Assembly (NCBI RefSeq): GCF_018069625.1 | Contig: NZ_CP072941.1 | Location: forward strand, 7,564,001 to 7,628,000 | DNA length: 64,000 nt | Origin: Streptomyces yatensis | Lineage (GTDB): Bacteria; Actinomycetota; Actinomycetes; Streptomycetales; Streptomycetaceae | Reading direction: 5' to 3' | Shown here: positions 1-11,932 of the stretch, in pieces | How the letters are laid out: each line of letters begins with the position of its first letter | Numbering within the stretch: the first letter of the stretch is position 1 | Notes under the pieces: generated by a model | Told to the model about the DNA's origin: nothing | What the model saw: the letters and a program-made list of their open reading frames with translations, nothing else | The model's database searches: none | Made by a program: the position numbers and the translations under genes

Positions 1-308
1 AGAACCAGGCCGACGACTCGCTCGCCCCGCCGCGTACCCCGGCGACCGCTTCGCTGCCGCCGTCCCCGTCGATGAGCGGTTCCATGGCCTCGGCCGGCGC
101 CGGCTCGATGGGCGGCCACACCATGGGTGGCAACCAGACCATGGGCGGCCACAACCAGAACGGCGGAGCGCCGTCCTACGGTGGGCAGCAGCAGATGTCT
201 CCCGCGATGACCCAGCCGATGGCACCGGTGCGGCCGCAGAGTCCGCAGCCGATGCAGCAGGCGCCGAGCCCGATGCGGGGCTTCCTCATCGACGAGGACG
301 ACAACTGA
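1..308 (+). CDS. divIVA: DivIVA/Wag31-type polar growth protein, C-terminal part only
   Basis: The gene runs in from before the window; the frame is open from base 3 and gives 101 residues. What is visible is the disordered tail: Gly, Met, Gln, Asn and Pro rich, with repeated GGH/MGG segments, ending in GFLIDEDDN. The coiled-coil part lies outside. I call it DivIVA because the tail composition, the acidic end and the position directly upstream of a convergent ileS match the Streptomyces divIVA locus as I recall it. DivIVA marks the hyphal tip and directs apical wall growth. The identification rests on tail and synteny, not on the conserved N-terminal domain. Confidence 0.8.
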   Translation, partial: NQADDSLAPPRTPATASLPPSPSMSGSMASAGAGSMGGHTMGGNQTMGGHNQNGGAPSYGGQQQMSPAMTQPMAPVRPQSPQPMQQAPSPMRGFLIDEDDN

Positions 309-345
309 CGCGGGCCGCGTAGCGCGGAGCGTTCGGCAATCACAA

Positions 346-384
346 GGGCCGGGCCCGGGAGCATTGAGCTCCCGGGCCCGGCCC
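346..384 (+). terminator. Perfect hairpin terminator after divIVA
   Basis: A 17-bp perfect stem (346-362 with 368-384) with a five-base loop ATTGA, followed by TTT, 37 bases after the divIVA stop. It is the expected rho-independent terminator, although the U run is short, as is normal in Streptomyces. Confidence 0.85.
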
Positions 385-406
385 TTTGCCGTGCGGGTGG
401 GGTGGC

Positions 407-486
407 GACCCCGGACGCCCTTCGGGCGTGTCTCAAGCGCCGGACGGGCTGATTCCAGCCCGTCCGGCGCTTGAGGACCGGGGTCC
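407..486. repeat. Dispersed hairpin repeat, copy 1, between convergent divIVA and ileS
   Basis: The core is a perfect 19-bp inverted repeat (433-451 with 456-474, loop ATTC). It is nested inside outer arms 408-415 and 478-485 and preceded by a small TTCGGG-capped hairpin near 416-428. The same core, including the flank TTCGGGCGTGTC, recurs at 24892-24985. It lies just past the ileS stop and can serve as its terminator. I recall this motif as abundant in Streptomyces intergenic regions. Confidence 0.85.
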
Positions 487-523
487 CGGGCGGGCCCCCG
501 GTACGGGAACCCTCGCCCGAGCG

Positions 524-3661
<3,138 letters not shown>

Positions 3662-3930
3662 CGGGGCTCTTCTTCCTCCGGCGGACACGTGCTCTTCCGT
3701 TTCCGTCGGAGGGACGAGAGCCGTGCGCTCCCGCGGTACCACCCTCCTTGACCGGCAGCTGGTCGGCTCCCGGCCCCCTCATTGGGATCGCGATGCCGGT
3801 TCTACTGACCCAGTGCGGGCGTTCTTCCGGCGGCTCCGGGGTGATCCTTCACATCGCGCTCGCCCCCGGGCTCACACCGTCCCCGGGTCGCTCTGGGCCG
3901 CCTACGACGCTACTCGTCCCCATCCACGCC
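3662..3930 (-). promoter_or_regulatory. Translational T-box riboswitch for ileS (Ile specifier)
   Basis: The minus strand carries the canonical T-box AGGGTGGTACCGCG at 3745-3732. Upstream is a stem-I-like start GACGAGTAGCG near 3918-3908 and a specifier loop GTGAAGGATCAC with an ATC isoleucine codon at 3845-3843. No terminator follows. Instead RNA CCCTCC (3713-3708) can pair either with GGAGGG of the T-box helix (3747-3742) or, as CCTCCG (3712-3707), with the ileS ribosome site CGGAGG (3680-3675). This mutually exclusive pairing fits the translational T-boxes known for actinobacterial ileS: uncharged tRNA-Ile frees the ribosome site. A TACACT -10-like hexamer lies at 3950-3945. Confidence 0.92.
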
Positions 3931-4205
3931 TCTCGCTGCGCCCCAGTGTACGGGGCCGGGGGGACAGGGGCCGACCGAATGCCGCACTGCGCCGAGTGGG
4001 GGACGGCCGGCTCCGGGGATTGGCCCGAATGCCGATACGCCGGGTGTCGTGGCCACGGCCGTCACACTCGGTCACCGGTGGGTGCCGGATTCCGGACGGA
4101 TTACCGGACGCGGTGTGGGGCACAAAGGTGGGGACCGGGTTGTCGTACGGGCAAGCCGGGCGAATCGGGCGGCGTGCCCCGTTGCCGCCCGCCCGGAGTC
4201 GATTT

Positions 4206-4221
4206 ATCGTTCCGGAACGAT
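4206..4221. promoter_or_regulatory. 16-bp perfect palindrome upstream of the DksA-like gene
   Basis: ATCGTTCCGGAACGAT is a perfect palindrome 38 bases before the start codon of the next gene, in its presumed promoter region. It looks like a dimeric repressor operator. No regulator is identified. Confidence 0.5.
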
Positions 4222-4259
4222 TCGCGCGCAAGATCACAATATGTGAAGGGGCCGCGGCC

Positions 4260-5096
4260 ATGGTGGCGAGAAAGACCGCCGTGCAGAAGAGCACGGCGAA
4301 GGCGACGAAGGCCGCGCCCGGCAAGAAGAGCGCCTCGGGCAAGAAGGCCGTCAACAACAAGACCGCGGCCCCCGCCGGAGCCGCCGCGCAAGGCGCCGCC
4401 AAGGCGGCCAGGAAGAGCGCCCCGAGGAAGAACTCGGAGACGCCCACCAGGAAGCACGCATCCGCCAAGACGGTCGCGCCGACCGAGGAGGGCGTGACCG
4501 GGGAGACCGTGGCCGGGGCCACGGCCGGTAAGACCACGGCCAGGAAGGCCGCGCCCGCCGACAAGGCGGTGCCCGCGAAGAAGACGGGAGCCAGGAAAGT
4601 GGTTGCGAAGAAGACTCCGGGTGGTGCGCCGACCGACAAGAAGGCCACGACGACCGCGCCCCCCTTGCCCAAGGCCCGTGCGGCGGGCGCGCCCGTCGAC
4701 CCCAGCGAGCTCGCCGTCCGCCCGGGCGAGGACCCCTGGTCCGCCGAGGAGGTGGACGAGGCGCGCGCCGGGCTGCTGACCGAGGCCGGCCGGCTGCGCA
4801 CCGAGATCCTCGCCTCCGAGCAGGCGATCACCGGGCTGATGCGCGACTCCGGCGACGGTGCCGGTGACGACCAGGCCGACACCGGCACCAAGAACATCAC
4901 GCGCGAGCACGAGATGGCCCTGGCCGGAAACGCCCGCGAGATGCTGCTGCAGACCGAGCGGGCCCTGGACCGGCTGGACACCGGCACCTACGGCCTGTGC
5001 GAGAACTGCGGCAATGCGATCGGCAAGGCCCGGATGCAGGCGTTCCCCAGGGCCACGCTGTGCGTCGAGTGCAAGCAGCGCCAGGAGCGGCGCTGA
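4260..5096 (+). CDS. TraR/DksA-family zinc-finger protein with a lysine/alanine-rich tail
   Basis: 278 residues. The first ~140 are a low-complexity Lys/Ala/Thr/Pro tract with many KK and AKK steps, resembling actinobacterial histone-like tails. The C-terminal ~120 residues form a DksA-type domain ending in a C4 zinc finger, CENCG ... CVECK, preceded by helices with many Glu and Asp. DksA-type proteins bind in the RNA polymerase secondary channel; the basic tail suggests extra nucleic-acid contact, which is inference. The longer open frame back to 3576 overlaps the ileS leader and is not coding; ATG 4260 has AAGGGG about nine bases upstream. It is transcribed away from ileS. Confidence 0.88.
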   Translation: MVARKTAVQKSTAKATKAAPGKKSASGKKAVNNKTAAPAGAAAQGAAKAARKSAPRKNSETPTRKHASAKTVAPTEEGVTGETVAGATAGKTTARKAAPADKAVPAKKTGARKVVAKKTPGGAPTDKKATTTAPPLPKARAAGAPVDPSELAVRPGEDPWSAEEVDEARAGLLTEAGRLRTEILASEQAITGLMRDSGDGAGDDQADTGTKNITREHEMALAGNAREMLLQTERALDRLDTGTYGLCENCGNAIGKARMQAFPRATLCVECKQRQERR

Positions 5097-5167
5097 CGCC
5101 CGTACGCATGTGCCGTACCCTCGTCCCTCACAGGGGGAGACTGGCCCGGACGAGTTGAGGGACTCAC

Positions 5168-5755
5168 GTGACAGAGGCGGAGCAGGCCATCGGTACGCCG
5201 GATGCGGGGAAGGCAGAGGAGGGTGCCGGGACCAGCGCTGCCGGAGCCGATGAGGCCGTGGCGGGCAGGGGGAAGCGGCGCGTCGGCGTGCTCCTTACGG
5301 TCGCGGCGCTGGCCTATGTGATCGACCTGGTCAGCAAGCTGGCCGTGGTCGCGAAGCTGGAGCACCACGCTCCGGTCGAGGTGATCGGCACCTGGCTGCA
5401 GTTCGAGGTGATCCGCAACCGGGGGGCGGCCTTCGGCTTCGGCGAGGCCATGACCATCGTCTTCACGGTGATCGCGGTCGGCGTCATCGTGGTGATCGCG
5501 CGGCTGGCCCGCAAGCTCCACAGCCTGCCCTGGGCCGTCGCGCTCGGCCTGCTGCTCGGCGGCGCCTTCGGCAATCTCACCGACCGGATCTTCCGGGCGC
5601 CCGGGGACTTCCAGGGGGCGGTCGTGGACTTCATCGCCCCCTCCCACTTCGCGGTCTTCAACCTCGCCGACTCGGCGATCGTCTGCGGCGGCTTCCTGAT
5701 CGTGATCCTGTCCTTCCGCGGGCTGGACCCGGACGGCACGGTCCACAAGGACTGA
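5168..5755 (+). CDS. lspA: Lipoprotein signal peptidase (signal peptidase II)
   Basis: Cleaves the signal peptide of diacylglyceryl-modified prolipoproteins in the membrane; partner of Lgt, which is encoded 51 kb further on. The 195 residues have a ~45-residue hydrophilic N-terminal extension and then four membrane segments. The catalytic aspartates sit in GNLTDRIF and FNLADSAIV, and the family motif NRGAAFGFG is present. The start is GTG 5168, behind GAGGG. It follows the DksA-like gene by 71 bases and precedes rluD in the same direction, so the three may be cotranscribed. Confidence 0.96.
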   Translation: MTEAEQAIGTPDAGKAEEGAGTSAAGADEAVAGRGKRRVGVLLTVAALAYVIDLVSKLAVVAKLEHHAPVEVIGTWLQFEVIRNRGAAFGFGEAMTIVFTVIAVGVIVVIARLARKLHSLPWAVALGLLLGGAFGNLTDRIFRAPGDFQGAVVDFIAPSHFAVFNLADSAIVCGGFLIVILSFRGLDPDGTVHKD

Positions 5756-5822
5756 CCGGCTCCCGGCGGACGGTATCCGACGGGCGTACGAACCGGTGCC
5801 CGCGGTCCGGCATACTCGTCGG

Positions 5823-6764
5823 GTGAGTACGATTCCCGAGATCCGCACCCTGCCCGTACCGGACGGTCTGGAGGGCGAGCGCGTCGACGCCGCGATCGCC
5901 CGCATGTTCGGCTTCTCCCGGACCAAGGCGGCCGAGCTGGCCGCCGCCGGAAAGGTGCAGCTCGACGGCAGCGTCGCCGGGAAGTCCGACCGGGTCTCCG
6001 GGGGTGCCTGGCTCGAGGTCGAGATGCCGCAGGCCGCGCCGCCGGTGCGGGTCGTCGCCGAGCCCGTCGAGGGCATGGAGATCGTGCACGACGACGAGGA
6101 CATCGTGGTCGTCTCCAAGCCGGTCGGCGTCGCCGCCCACCCCAGCCCCGGCTGGACCGGCCCCACCGTGATCGGCGGTCTCGCGGCCGCCGGCTTTCGC
6201 GTCTCCACCTCGGGCGCCGCCGAGCGCCAGGGGATCGTGCACCGGCTGGACGTCGGCACCTCCGGGCTCATGGTCGTCGCCAAGTCCGAGCTGGCGTACT
6301 CCGTGCTCAAGCAGGCCTTCCGCGAGCGCACCGTGGACAAGCGCTACCACGCGCTGGTCCAGGGCCACCCGGACCCGCTGAGCGGCACCATCGACGCCCC
6401 GATCGGGCGCCATCCGCAGCACGACTACAAGTGGGCGGTGACGGCGGACGGCAAGCCGAGCGTCACCCACTACGACCTCATCGAGGCGTTCCGGGCCGCG
6501 AGCCTGCTGGACATCAAGCTGGAGACCGGCCGCACCCACCAGATCCGGGTGCATATGGCGGCCCACCGCCACCCCTGCGTCGGCGACCTCACCTACGGCG
6601 CGGACCCGACGCTCGCCAAGCGGCTGAAGCTGACCCGGCAGTGGCTGCACGCCATGCGGCTCGGCTTCGAGCACCCCGCGCACGGCCAGTGGGTCGAGTT
6701 CGAGAGCGCCTACCCGGACGATCTGCGCGGGGCGCTGGACATCGTGAGGGCCGAGAGCGCGTGA
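5823..6764 (+). CDS. rluD: RluD-type 23S rRNA pseudouridine synthase
   Basis: 313 residues. An N-terminal S4 RNA-binding domain (about residues 15-75) is followed by the RluA/RluD catalytic domain, with the catalytic Asp in HRLDVGTSG and the later motif GRTHQIRVH. Enzymes of this group isomerise uridines in helix 69 of 23S rRNA. The frame is open nine codons further upstream, but GTG 5823 ([11 protein letters not shown]) gives the normal N-terminus. Its TGA overlaps the GTG of the next gene, so the two are translationally coupled. Confidence 0.93.
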   Translation: MSTIPEIRTLPVPDGLEGERVDAAIARMFGFSRTKAAELAAAGKVQLDGSVAGKSDRVSGGAWLEVEMPQAAPPVRVVAEPVEGMEIVHDDEDIVVVSKPVGVAAHPSPGWTGPTVIGGLAAAGFRVSTSGAAERQGIVHRLDVGTSGLMVVAKSELAYSVLKQAFRERTVDKRYHALVQGHPDPLSGTIDAPIGRHPQHDYKWAVTADGKPSVTHYDLIEAFRAASLLDIKLETGRTHQIRVHMAAHRHPCVGDLTYGADPTLAKRLKLTRQWLHAMRLGFEHPAHGQWVEFESAYPDDLRGALDIVRAESA

Positions 6765-7225
6765 TCGAGGTCGTGACCGACGGGGACCTGTCCGGCTGCT
6801 TCGCGGTCCGCCGGGAGGTCTTCGTGGTGGAGCAGCGGATCCCCGAGGAGGAGGAGATGGACGCGTACGACGCGCACGCCGTCCACCTCCTGGCCACCGA
6901 CGGCGAGGGCCGCCCGGTGGGCACCGCGCGCTTTCTGCACGGGGCCGCCGCGGACAAGAAGTACGCCCACGCCGGTGTCGACGGCGCCACCACCGCCGTT
7001 CTCGGCCGCCTCGCGGTGGCCGGGGCGGCGCGGGGCACGGGGCTGGGGGCCGAGCTGGTGCGGGCCGTCGAGGCGGAGGCCCACCGGCGCGGTCTGGCCG
7101 AGGTCTATCTGGAGGCCCAGACCCATGCGCTCGGCTTCTACGAGCGGCTGGGCTACGAGGCGTTCGGCCCCGAGTTCGACGAGGGCAGCGGCATCCCCCA
7201 CCGCGCGATGCGACGGCCGCTGTAG
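6761..7225 (+). CDS. GNAT-family N-acetyltransferase (ElaA-like)
   Basis: 154 residues, starting with GTG that overlaps the rluD stop as GTGA. The acetyl-CoA-binding motif A is visible as [17 protein letters not shown], followed by the C-terminal GFYERLGYE segment typical of GNAT enzymes. The N-terminal [14 protein letters not shown] resembles the ElaA subgroup. The substrate is unknown; ribosomal-protein or small-molecule acetylation are both possible. Coupling to rluD says only that it is made together with an rRNA modification enzyme. Confidence 0.88.
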   Translation: MIEVVTDGDLSGCFAVRREVFVVEQRIPEEEEMDAYDAHAVHLLATDGEGRPVGTARFLHGAAADKKYAHAGVDGATTAVLGRLAVAGAARGTGLGAELVRAVEAEAHRRGLAEVYLEAQTHALGFYERLGYEAFGPEFDEGSGIPHRAMRRPL

Positions 7226-7241
7226 CTGCCTGACGGCACCC

Positions 7242-8396
7242 TCACCGTGTGCGCGGGGTGTCCTTGCGGAGCCCGTCCTCGAAGCGGGCGAGACGGTCGT
7301 GACCGCCGTGGCGGTCGTGGAGGTCTCGGCCCCGCTCGTGCTCCAGCCGTGCCAGCGGGGGCTGGGCGGCCGGGGCGGTGGCGATGCGCGGCAGGGCGTG
7401 CGGATGGGCGTCCCGCAGCCACGTGATCATCTTCTCGCGCACCTCGCAGCGCACGGTCCAGGCGTCGTCCGGGTCCCGCGCGGTGATCAGCGCCCGCACC
7501 ACGATGGTGCTCGGGGTGGTGTCCGTCACCACCAGGTTCCAGTCCCGGCCGTCCCAGGCCGGGGACTTCTGCACGATCTCGCGCAGCCGCTCTCGCATCT
7601 CCTCGATCGGCGCCGTGTGGTCGAGGTGGAACAGGACGGTGGCCACCTTCTGGGTGCCGCCCCGCGACCAGTTCTCGAACGGCTTGTTTGTGAAGTACGA
7701 CACCGGCATGGTGATCCGGCGCTCGTCCCAGGTCCGTACGGACAGGAAGGTCAGCGTGATCTCCTCGACCGTGCCCCACTCGCCGTCCACGACCACCGTG
7801 TCGCCGATCCGCACCATGTCGCCGAAGGCGATCTGCAGCCCCGCGAAGAGGTTCCCCAGCGTGGACTGGGCGGCGACACCGGCGACCACACCGAGGATCC
7901 CGGCGGAGGCCAGCATGGAGGTGCCGACCGTGCGCATCGCCGGGAAGGTCAGCAGCATGGCGGAGACCGCCACCACGCCGACGATCGCGGCCACCACCCG
8001 CTGGATCAGCGTCACCTGGGTGCGCACCCGGCGCACCCGCGCGGCGTCGTGCGCACTGGAGGCGTAGCGGAAGTAGGAGGACTCCACGACCGCCGAGGAG
8101 ACCCGCACCACGAGCCACGCCGTCGCCGCGATCAGCACCAGCGCGAGCAGCCTGCCGATCGCCGACTCATGCTCCTGGACAACCCTCGCCTGCGTCTTGT
8201 CGTACGAACCGCTCAGCAGCGCCGTGCACACGGTCACCTGCAGCGGAAGCCGGCAGCGCCGCAGATGGCCCCACAAGGGGGTCTCGGGATGCCGGGCATC
8301 GACCCTCCGCAGCAGCCAGTCGACGGCCCAGCCGATGAACAGCGTGATGGCCAGTGAGCCGCCGATGACGACGAGCGGACGCAGCACGTCCTCCAT
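7242..8396 (-). CDS. MscS-family small-conductance mechanosensitive channel
   Basis: 384 residues. There is a hydrophobic N-terminal segment (VVIGGSLAITLFIGWAV), two or three further membrane helices, and then the pore-lining helix and MscS beta domain: GILGVVAGVAAQSTLGNLFAG followed by FGDMVRIGDTVVVDGEWG. Such channels open under membrane tension and release solutes on osmotic downshock. ATG 8396 has GAGG nine bases upstream; the in-frame GTG 8402 is too close to that site. It converges on the acetyltransferase gene, with only 16 bases between. Confidence 0.92.
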   Translation of the reverse strand: MEDVLRPLVVIGGSLAITLFIGWAVDWLLRRVDARHPETPLWGHLRRCRLPLQVTVCTALLSGSYDKTQARVVQEHESAIGRLLALVLIAATAWLVVRVSSAVVESSYFRYASSAHDAARVRRVRTQVTLIQRVVAAIVGVVAVSAMLLTFPAMRTVGTSMLASAGILGVVAGVAAQSTLGNLFAGLQIAFGDMVRIGDTVVVDGEWGTVEEITLTFLSVRTWDERRITMPVSYFTNKPFENWSRGGTQKVATVLFHLDHTAPIEEMRERLREIVQKSPAWDGRDWNLVVTDTTPSTIVVRALITARDPDDAWTVRCEVREKMITWLRDAHPHALPRIATAPAAQPPLARLEHERGRDLHDRHGGHDRLARFEDGLRKDTPRTR

Positions 8397-8515
8397 GGAC
8401 ACCTACCTCATCCTTCCCTCAGGGAGACTCCGGGTGTCCTGTCCCGCCTTCCCCGGATCCGGTGTCCTCAGACCGGTACTGGCACGATGGGAGGGGGCGA
8501 TCCACGGAAAGGAAA

Positions 8516-9106
8516 GTGACAGCGGTGGCCGATACCTCGACGATTGTTCTGTTCCACTCCGCGTACGGGCTGCGGCCCGCCGTACAGGAGGCGGCCGACC
8601 GACTGCGTGCGGCCGGGCACGAGGTGGTCGTGCCGGACCTGTACGAGGGGCAGACCGCCGAAACCGTCGAGGACGGCATGGTGATCAAGGAGCGGATCGG
8701 CCGCGACGAGCTGCTGAAACGGGCCATCACCGCCGCCGCGCCCTACTCGGACCGCGGGCTGGTCTACGCCGGTTTCTCGCTCGGCGGCGCCCTGGCGCAG
8801 AACCTGGCGCTGGCCGACGACAAGGCGCGCGGACTGCTTCTGCTGCACGGCACTTCGGACATCGCCGACGACACCACGGTCGATGAGCTGCCGGTGCAGC
8901 TGCACGTGGCCGACCCCGACCCGTTCGAGCCACACGACTGGCTCAACGCCTGGTACCTGCGGATGCGGCGGGCCGGCGCCGATGTGGAGGTCTTCCGCTA
9001 CGCCGGGGCCGGCCACATCTTCACCGACCCCGAGCTGCCGGACTACGACAAGGAGGCCGCCGAGGCCACCTGGCGGGTGGCGCTCGGCTTCCTGGCCGAC
9101 CTCTGA
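8516..9106 (+). CDS. Dienelactone-hydrolase-family alpha/beta hydrolase
   Basis: 196 residues with the compact alpha/beta-hydrolase fold of the dienelactone hydrolase family. The nucleophile elbow is GFSLGG, a serine in place of the cysteine of true dienelactone hydrolases; the acid is probably in HVADPDPFEP and the histidine in AGAGHIFTD. Start choice is uncertain: GTG 8516 follows AAAGGAAA, and GTG 8525 is also possible. Divergent from mscS with about 120 bases between. Substrate unknown. Confidence 0.87.
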   Translation: MTAVADTSTIVLFHSAYGLRPAVQEAADRLRAAGHEVVVPDLYEGQTAETVEDGMVIKERIGRDELLKRAITAAAPYSDRGLVYAGFSLGGALAQNLALADDKARGLLLLHGTSDIADDTTVDELPVQLHVADPDPFEPHDWLNAWYLRMRRAGADVEVFRYAGAGHIFTDPELPDYDKEAAEATWRVALGFLADL

Positions 9107-9155
9107 GCCCGTGAACCGTCCGAGCCGGTGAACCGTCCGAGCCCGTGAACCGTCG
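9105..9155. repeat. Three 17-bp tandem repeats beginning in the hydrolase stop codon
   Basis: Units 9105-9121, 9122-9138 and 9139-9155 read GAGCCcGTGAACCGTCc with one or two changes. A partial fourth unit (GTGAACCGGTGC) follows. The array starts inside the TGA of the hydrolase gene and fills the gap to the convergent phoD stop. Confidence 0.9.
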
Positions 9156-9168
9156 GTGAACCGGTGCG

Positions 9169-10812
9169 TCAGCGCACGGGTGCGTCGGCGCGCTCGACCC
9201 GCTGGCTGCCCGCCTGGGTGCGGTAGGACCGCGCCCAGGCGGTCGTGGCGTTGCGATCGGTCTTGTCGGAGACGGTGTAGTAGTCCATCTGGGCCCGCTG
9301 AGGGGTGACATCGAGCACGCCGTAGCCGTGCGAGTCCATGTCCACCCACTTCACATGGCGGTTGGCGGCCCGGATCGCGGCGGCCGCGGCCAAGGACACC
9401 GTCTGCGGTGCCACATGGAGCAGATCGTCGAGGTTGTCCGAGGTCACCGAGGTGACCACGAACTCGGTCGCGGCCGACCGGGAGAGCGGATAGGTGGCGG
9501 CCTTCACCGGTACGTCGTTGGCCCACGCCATGTGGATGTCACCGGTGAGGAAGACCGTGTTGCCGATCGCGTGGTCGGTGAGGTGGGCGAGCAGCTCGCG
9601 CCGGTCGTCCGTATAGCCGTCCCACTGGTCGGTGTTGATGGCCAGCCCGCCCTTGGGCAGCCCCAGCAGCTCGGCGAGCGGGCTCAGCAGCTCGGCGGGG
9701 AGGGCCCCGAAGGCGACCGGTGAGATCATCACCGAGTTGCCCACCAGCCGCCAGGTGGTGTCCGAGGCGGTCAGGCCCGACTTCAGCCAGTCCAGCTGGG
9801 CGCGGCCGGTCAGGGTGCGCTCCGGGGCGTCCACGTCGCCGCTGCCGGTGGCCGCCTGCTGGGAGCGGAACGAGCGCAGGTCGAGCAGATGGAGATCGGC
9901 GAGGGTGCCGTAGCGCAGCCGCCGGTAGGTGGTGCCCTGGGTGGAGGGGCGCACCGGCATCCACTCGAAGTACGCCTGCTTGGCGGCGGCCACCCGCTGG
10001 GCCCACGCCCCCTCGGTGCCGGGCGTGTGGTTCTCCGCCCCGCCGGACCAGGCGTCGTTGGCGAACTCGTGGTCGTCCCATATCGCGATCAGGGGGAGCG
10101 CGGCGTGCAGCGCCTGGGCGTCGGGGTCGGTCTTGTAGTTCCCGTGCCGGACGCGGTAGTCGGCGAGCGTGACGATCTCGTGGGTGGGGGCGTGCGGGCG
10201 GATGACGTCCTTTGTCTCCGGGTATTCGCCGCTCTGGTACTCGTAGATGTAGTCGCCGAGATGGAGCACCGCGTCCAGGTCGGTACGGGCGGCCAGATGG
10301 CGGTACGGGGAGAACCAGCCCGCCTCCCAGTTGGCGCAGGAGACCACGCCGAAGCGGACCCCGTCGGCCGCGGTGTCGTGCGCGGGGGTGGTGCGGGTGC
10401 GCCCGACGGGGGAGCGGACGCCGCCGTCCACGCCGAAGCGGTAGAAGTAGTCGGTGGCGGGGCGCAGCCCGCGCACATCGGCCTTGACGGTGTGGTCGGT
10501 GCCGGCGGCGGCCTTGACGGTGCCGCGGGCGACGACCGAGCGGAAGTCCCGGTCCTCGGCGACCTCCCAGGTCACCTCGATGGCCGGGCCGAGCCCCGAA
10601 CCGGGCACGGCGTCGGGGGCGGGCGTGATACGGGTCCACAGCAGGATCCCGTCGGGCAGCGGGTCACCCGAGGCGATGCCGTGCAGGAAGGCGGGCCCGG
10701 AGCCGGCGTGGGCGGCGGGTCCGGGGACGAGGGGCAGCAGGGCGGCGGCAGCCGCCGCGGCCGTGACGGCGCTGCGGCGCGAGATGTGGAGGTCGGTCAC
10801 GGCCGAGGACAT
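9169..10812 (-). CDS. phoD: PhoD-family alkaline phosphatase/phosphodiesterase, Tat-exported
   Basis: 547 residues. The N-terminus has a twin-arginine signal: [11 protein letters not shown] at residues 11-21, a hydrophobic run, and a likely cut after PAAHA at residue 36. A PhoD N-terminal Fn3-like domain ([14 protein letters not shown]) is followed by the metallophosphatase core with [21 protein letters not shown] and [10 protein letters not shown], which hold the metal ligands. It would release phosphate from organic esters outside the cell. ATG 10812 is used; TTG 10821 is a weaker option. No Shine-Dalgarno or PHO box is evident upstream. Confidence 0.94.
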   Translation of the reverse strand: MSSAVTDLHISRRSAVTAAAAAAALLPLVPGPAAHAGSGPAFLHGIASGDPLPDGILLWTRITPAPDAVPGSGLGPAIEVTWEVAEDRDFRSVVARGTVKAAAGTDHTVKADVRGLRPATDYFYRFGVDGGVRSPVGRTRTTPAHDTAADGVRFGVVSCANWEAGWFSPYRHLAARTDLDAVLHLGDYIYEYQSGEYPETKDVIRPHAPTHEIVTLADYRVRHGNYKTDPDAQALHAALPLIAIWDDHEFANDAWSGGAENHTPGTEGAWAQRVAAAKQAYFEWMPVRPSTQGTTYRRLRYGTLADLHLLDLRSFRSQQAATGSGDVDAPERTLTGRAQLDWLKSGLTASDTTWRLVGNSVMISPVAFGALPAELLSPLAELLGLPKGGLAINTDQWDGYTDDRRELLAHLTDHAIGNTVFLTGDIHMAWANDVPVKAATYPLSRSAATEFVVTSVTSDNLDDLLHVAPQTVSLAAAAAIRAANRHVKWVDMDSHGYGVLDVTPQRAQMDYYTVSDKTDRNATTAWARSYRTQAGSQRVERADAPVR

Positions 10813-10981
10813 TACTGACAAGTAGCGTGCGGGGACAGAGGGCTTGGGGGATGTTCGCCCATCCGTCGCCGCCAGGTCACCGCCGACGTCGGCGCGAGAT
10901 CACCGCCGCCATGGGCGCGAGGTCACCACCACCGCGGCCGCCGGGCCACCGCTGCCGCCGTCGTCGCCGGGCCACAACGCC

Positions 10982-11017
10982 GTCGGCGGGCGCGCCCCAG
11001 GGGGCACGCCCGCCGAC
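10982..11017 (-). terminator. Hairpin terminator after the first DsbA-like gene
   Basis: Arms 10982-10997 and 11002-11017 pair over about 15 of 16 positions around the loop CAGG, 22 bases beyond the stop of the 11039-11869 gene. The surrounding 10850-10980 holds GTCACC/GCCGCC-rich imperfect repeats and no credible gene. Confidence 0.75.
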
Positions 11018-11038
11018 TCGGCCGGGAAGGGCCGGACG

Positions 11039-11869
11039 CTACTTCTCGAGGTTCTGCTTGACGAGCGGGGTGAACTGGTCCGGGGTCATCGGCGGGTTCT
11101 GGCCCACCTCCAGCTTCTTCCCGTTGAGCTTGAAGGTCGGGGTGGCGTCGACGTCCTTGGTGTCGTTGAACGACTTGGACATGGCCAGCGCCCACCGGTC
11201 GTAGGTGCCGTTCTTCACGGCCTTCTCGAAGGCCGTGTTGCCCTTCAGCTCCTTGACCTGCTGGGCGACGTCGATCAGCTTCTGGTCGTTCGCGAAGGCG
11301 TCATCGGTCTCCTGGGGGTGGTTCTTCGGCGCGTACAGCGCCTCCTTGTAGTCCAGGAACGCCTGCGGGCTGACGTTGAGCGCCGCGCCGAGCGCGCTCA
11401 GCGCGTTCTTCGAGCCGGCGCCGGGCATCTGCTTGTTGTCGTCGAGGAAGGTGCCCATGGTGAACTGCGCCTTGTAGGTGCCGTCCTTGATGTCCTTGAG
11501 CACGGTCGGGCCGGTGAACTTCTCGAACTGGGCACAGACCGGGCAGCGCATGTCCTCGTAGACGTGCAGGGTGTTCTTGGCCTTCTTGTCGCCGATGACG
11601 ACCGTCGTGCCCTGGGAGCCGCTGGTGTGGGCGGGCTTCGCGAACGTCTTCTTCTCGGCCGCCGCCCGCCACTTCTGGTTGGCGTCGTCCGACGAGTCCA
11701 TGTTGGTGACGGCGTAGCCGATGCCGCCGGCTATCGCGAGGACCGCGACGACCGCGCCGCCGACGAACAGTTGGCGCCGCATCCGGTCCTTCTTGGCCTG
11801 GCGCTCGCGCTCGGCGCGCAGCCGCTCGCGCGCGGCCTGCTTGTTCTGCTGGTTGTTGCGGTTGCTCAT
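11039..11869 (-). CDS. Membrane-anchored DsbA-like thioredoxin-fold protein (CPVC)
   Basis: 276 residues. A strongly basic N-terminal stretch (about residues 10-33, Arg/Lys/Gln rich) is followed by one membrane helix near 34-55 and an extracytoplasmic DsbA-like thioredoxin domain with active site CPVC in YEDMRCPVCAQFEK and a cis-proline region VDATPTF. It is therefore expected to oxidise or isomerise disulfides outside the membrane. It belongs to a three-gene minus-strand block with another DsbA-like gene and a membrane protein between them. A third relative, with the same Arg/Glu-rich N-terminus, sits before lgt at 55622. Confidence 0.88.
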   Translation of the reverse strand: MSNRNNQQNKQAARERLRAERERQAKKDRMRRQLFVGGAVVAVLAIAGGIGYAVTNMDSSDDANQKWRAAAEKKTFAKPAHTSGSQGTTVVIGDKKAKNTLHVYEDMRCPVCAQFEKFTGPTVLKDIKDGTYKAQFTMGTFLDDNKQMPGAGSKNALSALGAALNVSPQAFLDYKEALYAPKNHPQETDDAFANDQKLIDVAQQVKELKGNTAFEKAVKNGTYDRWALAMSKSFNDTKDVDATPTFKLNGKKLEVGQNPPMTPDQFTPLVKQNLEK

Positions 11870-11932
11870 GATGGATCGATCTCCGTGGGTGTGCGTCGTC
11901 GGTGATGCGTACGGGGGTGTGGATCGCTGTGC

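Noticed and set aside
10827..11204. Plus-strand frames upstream of phoD
   Set aside because: Made of GTCACC/GCCGCC-type repeats with Arg/Pro-rich translation; they run into the DsbA-like gene on the other strand.
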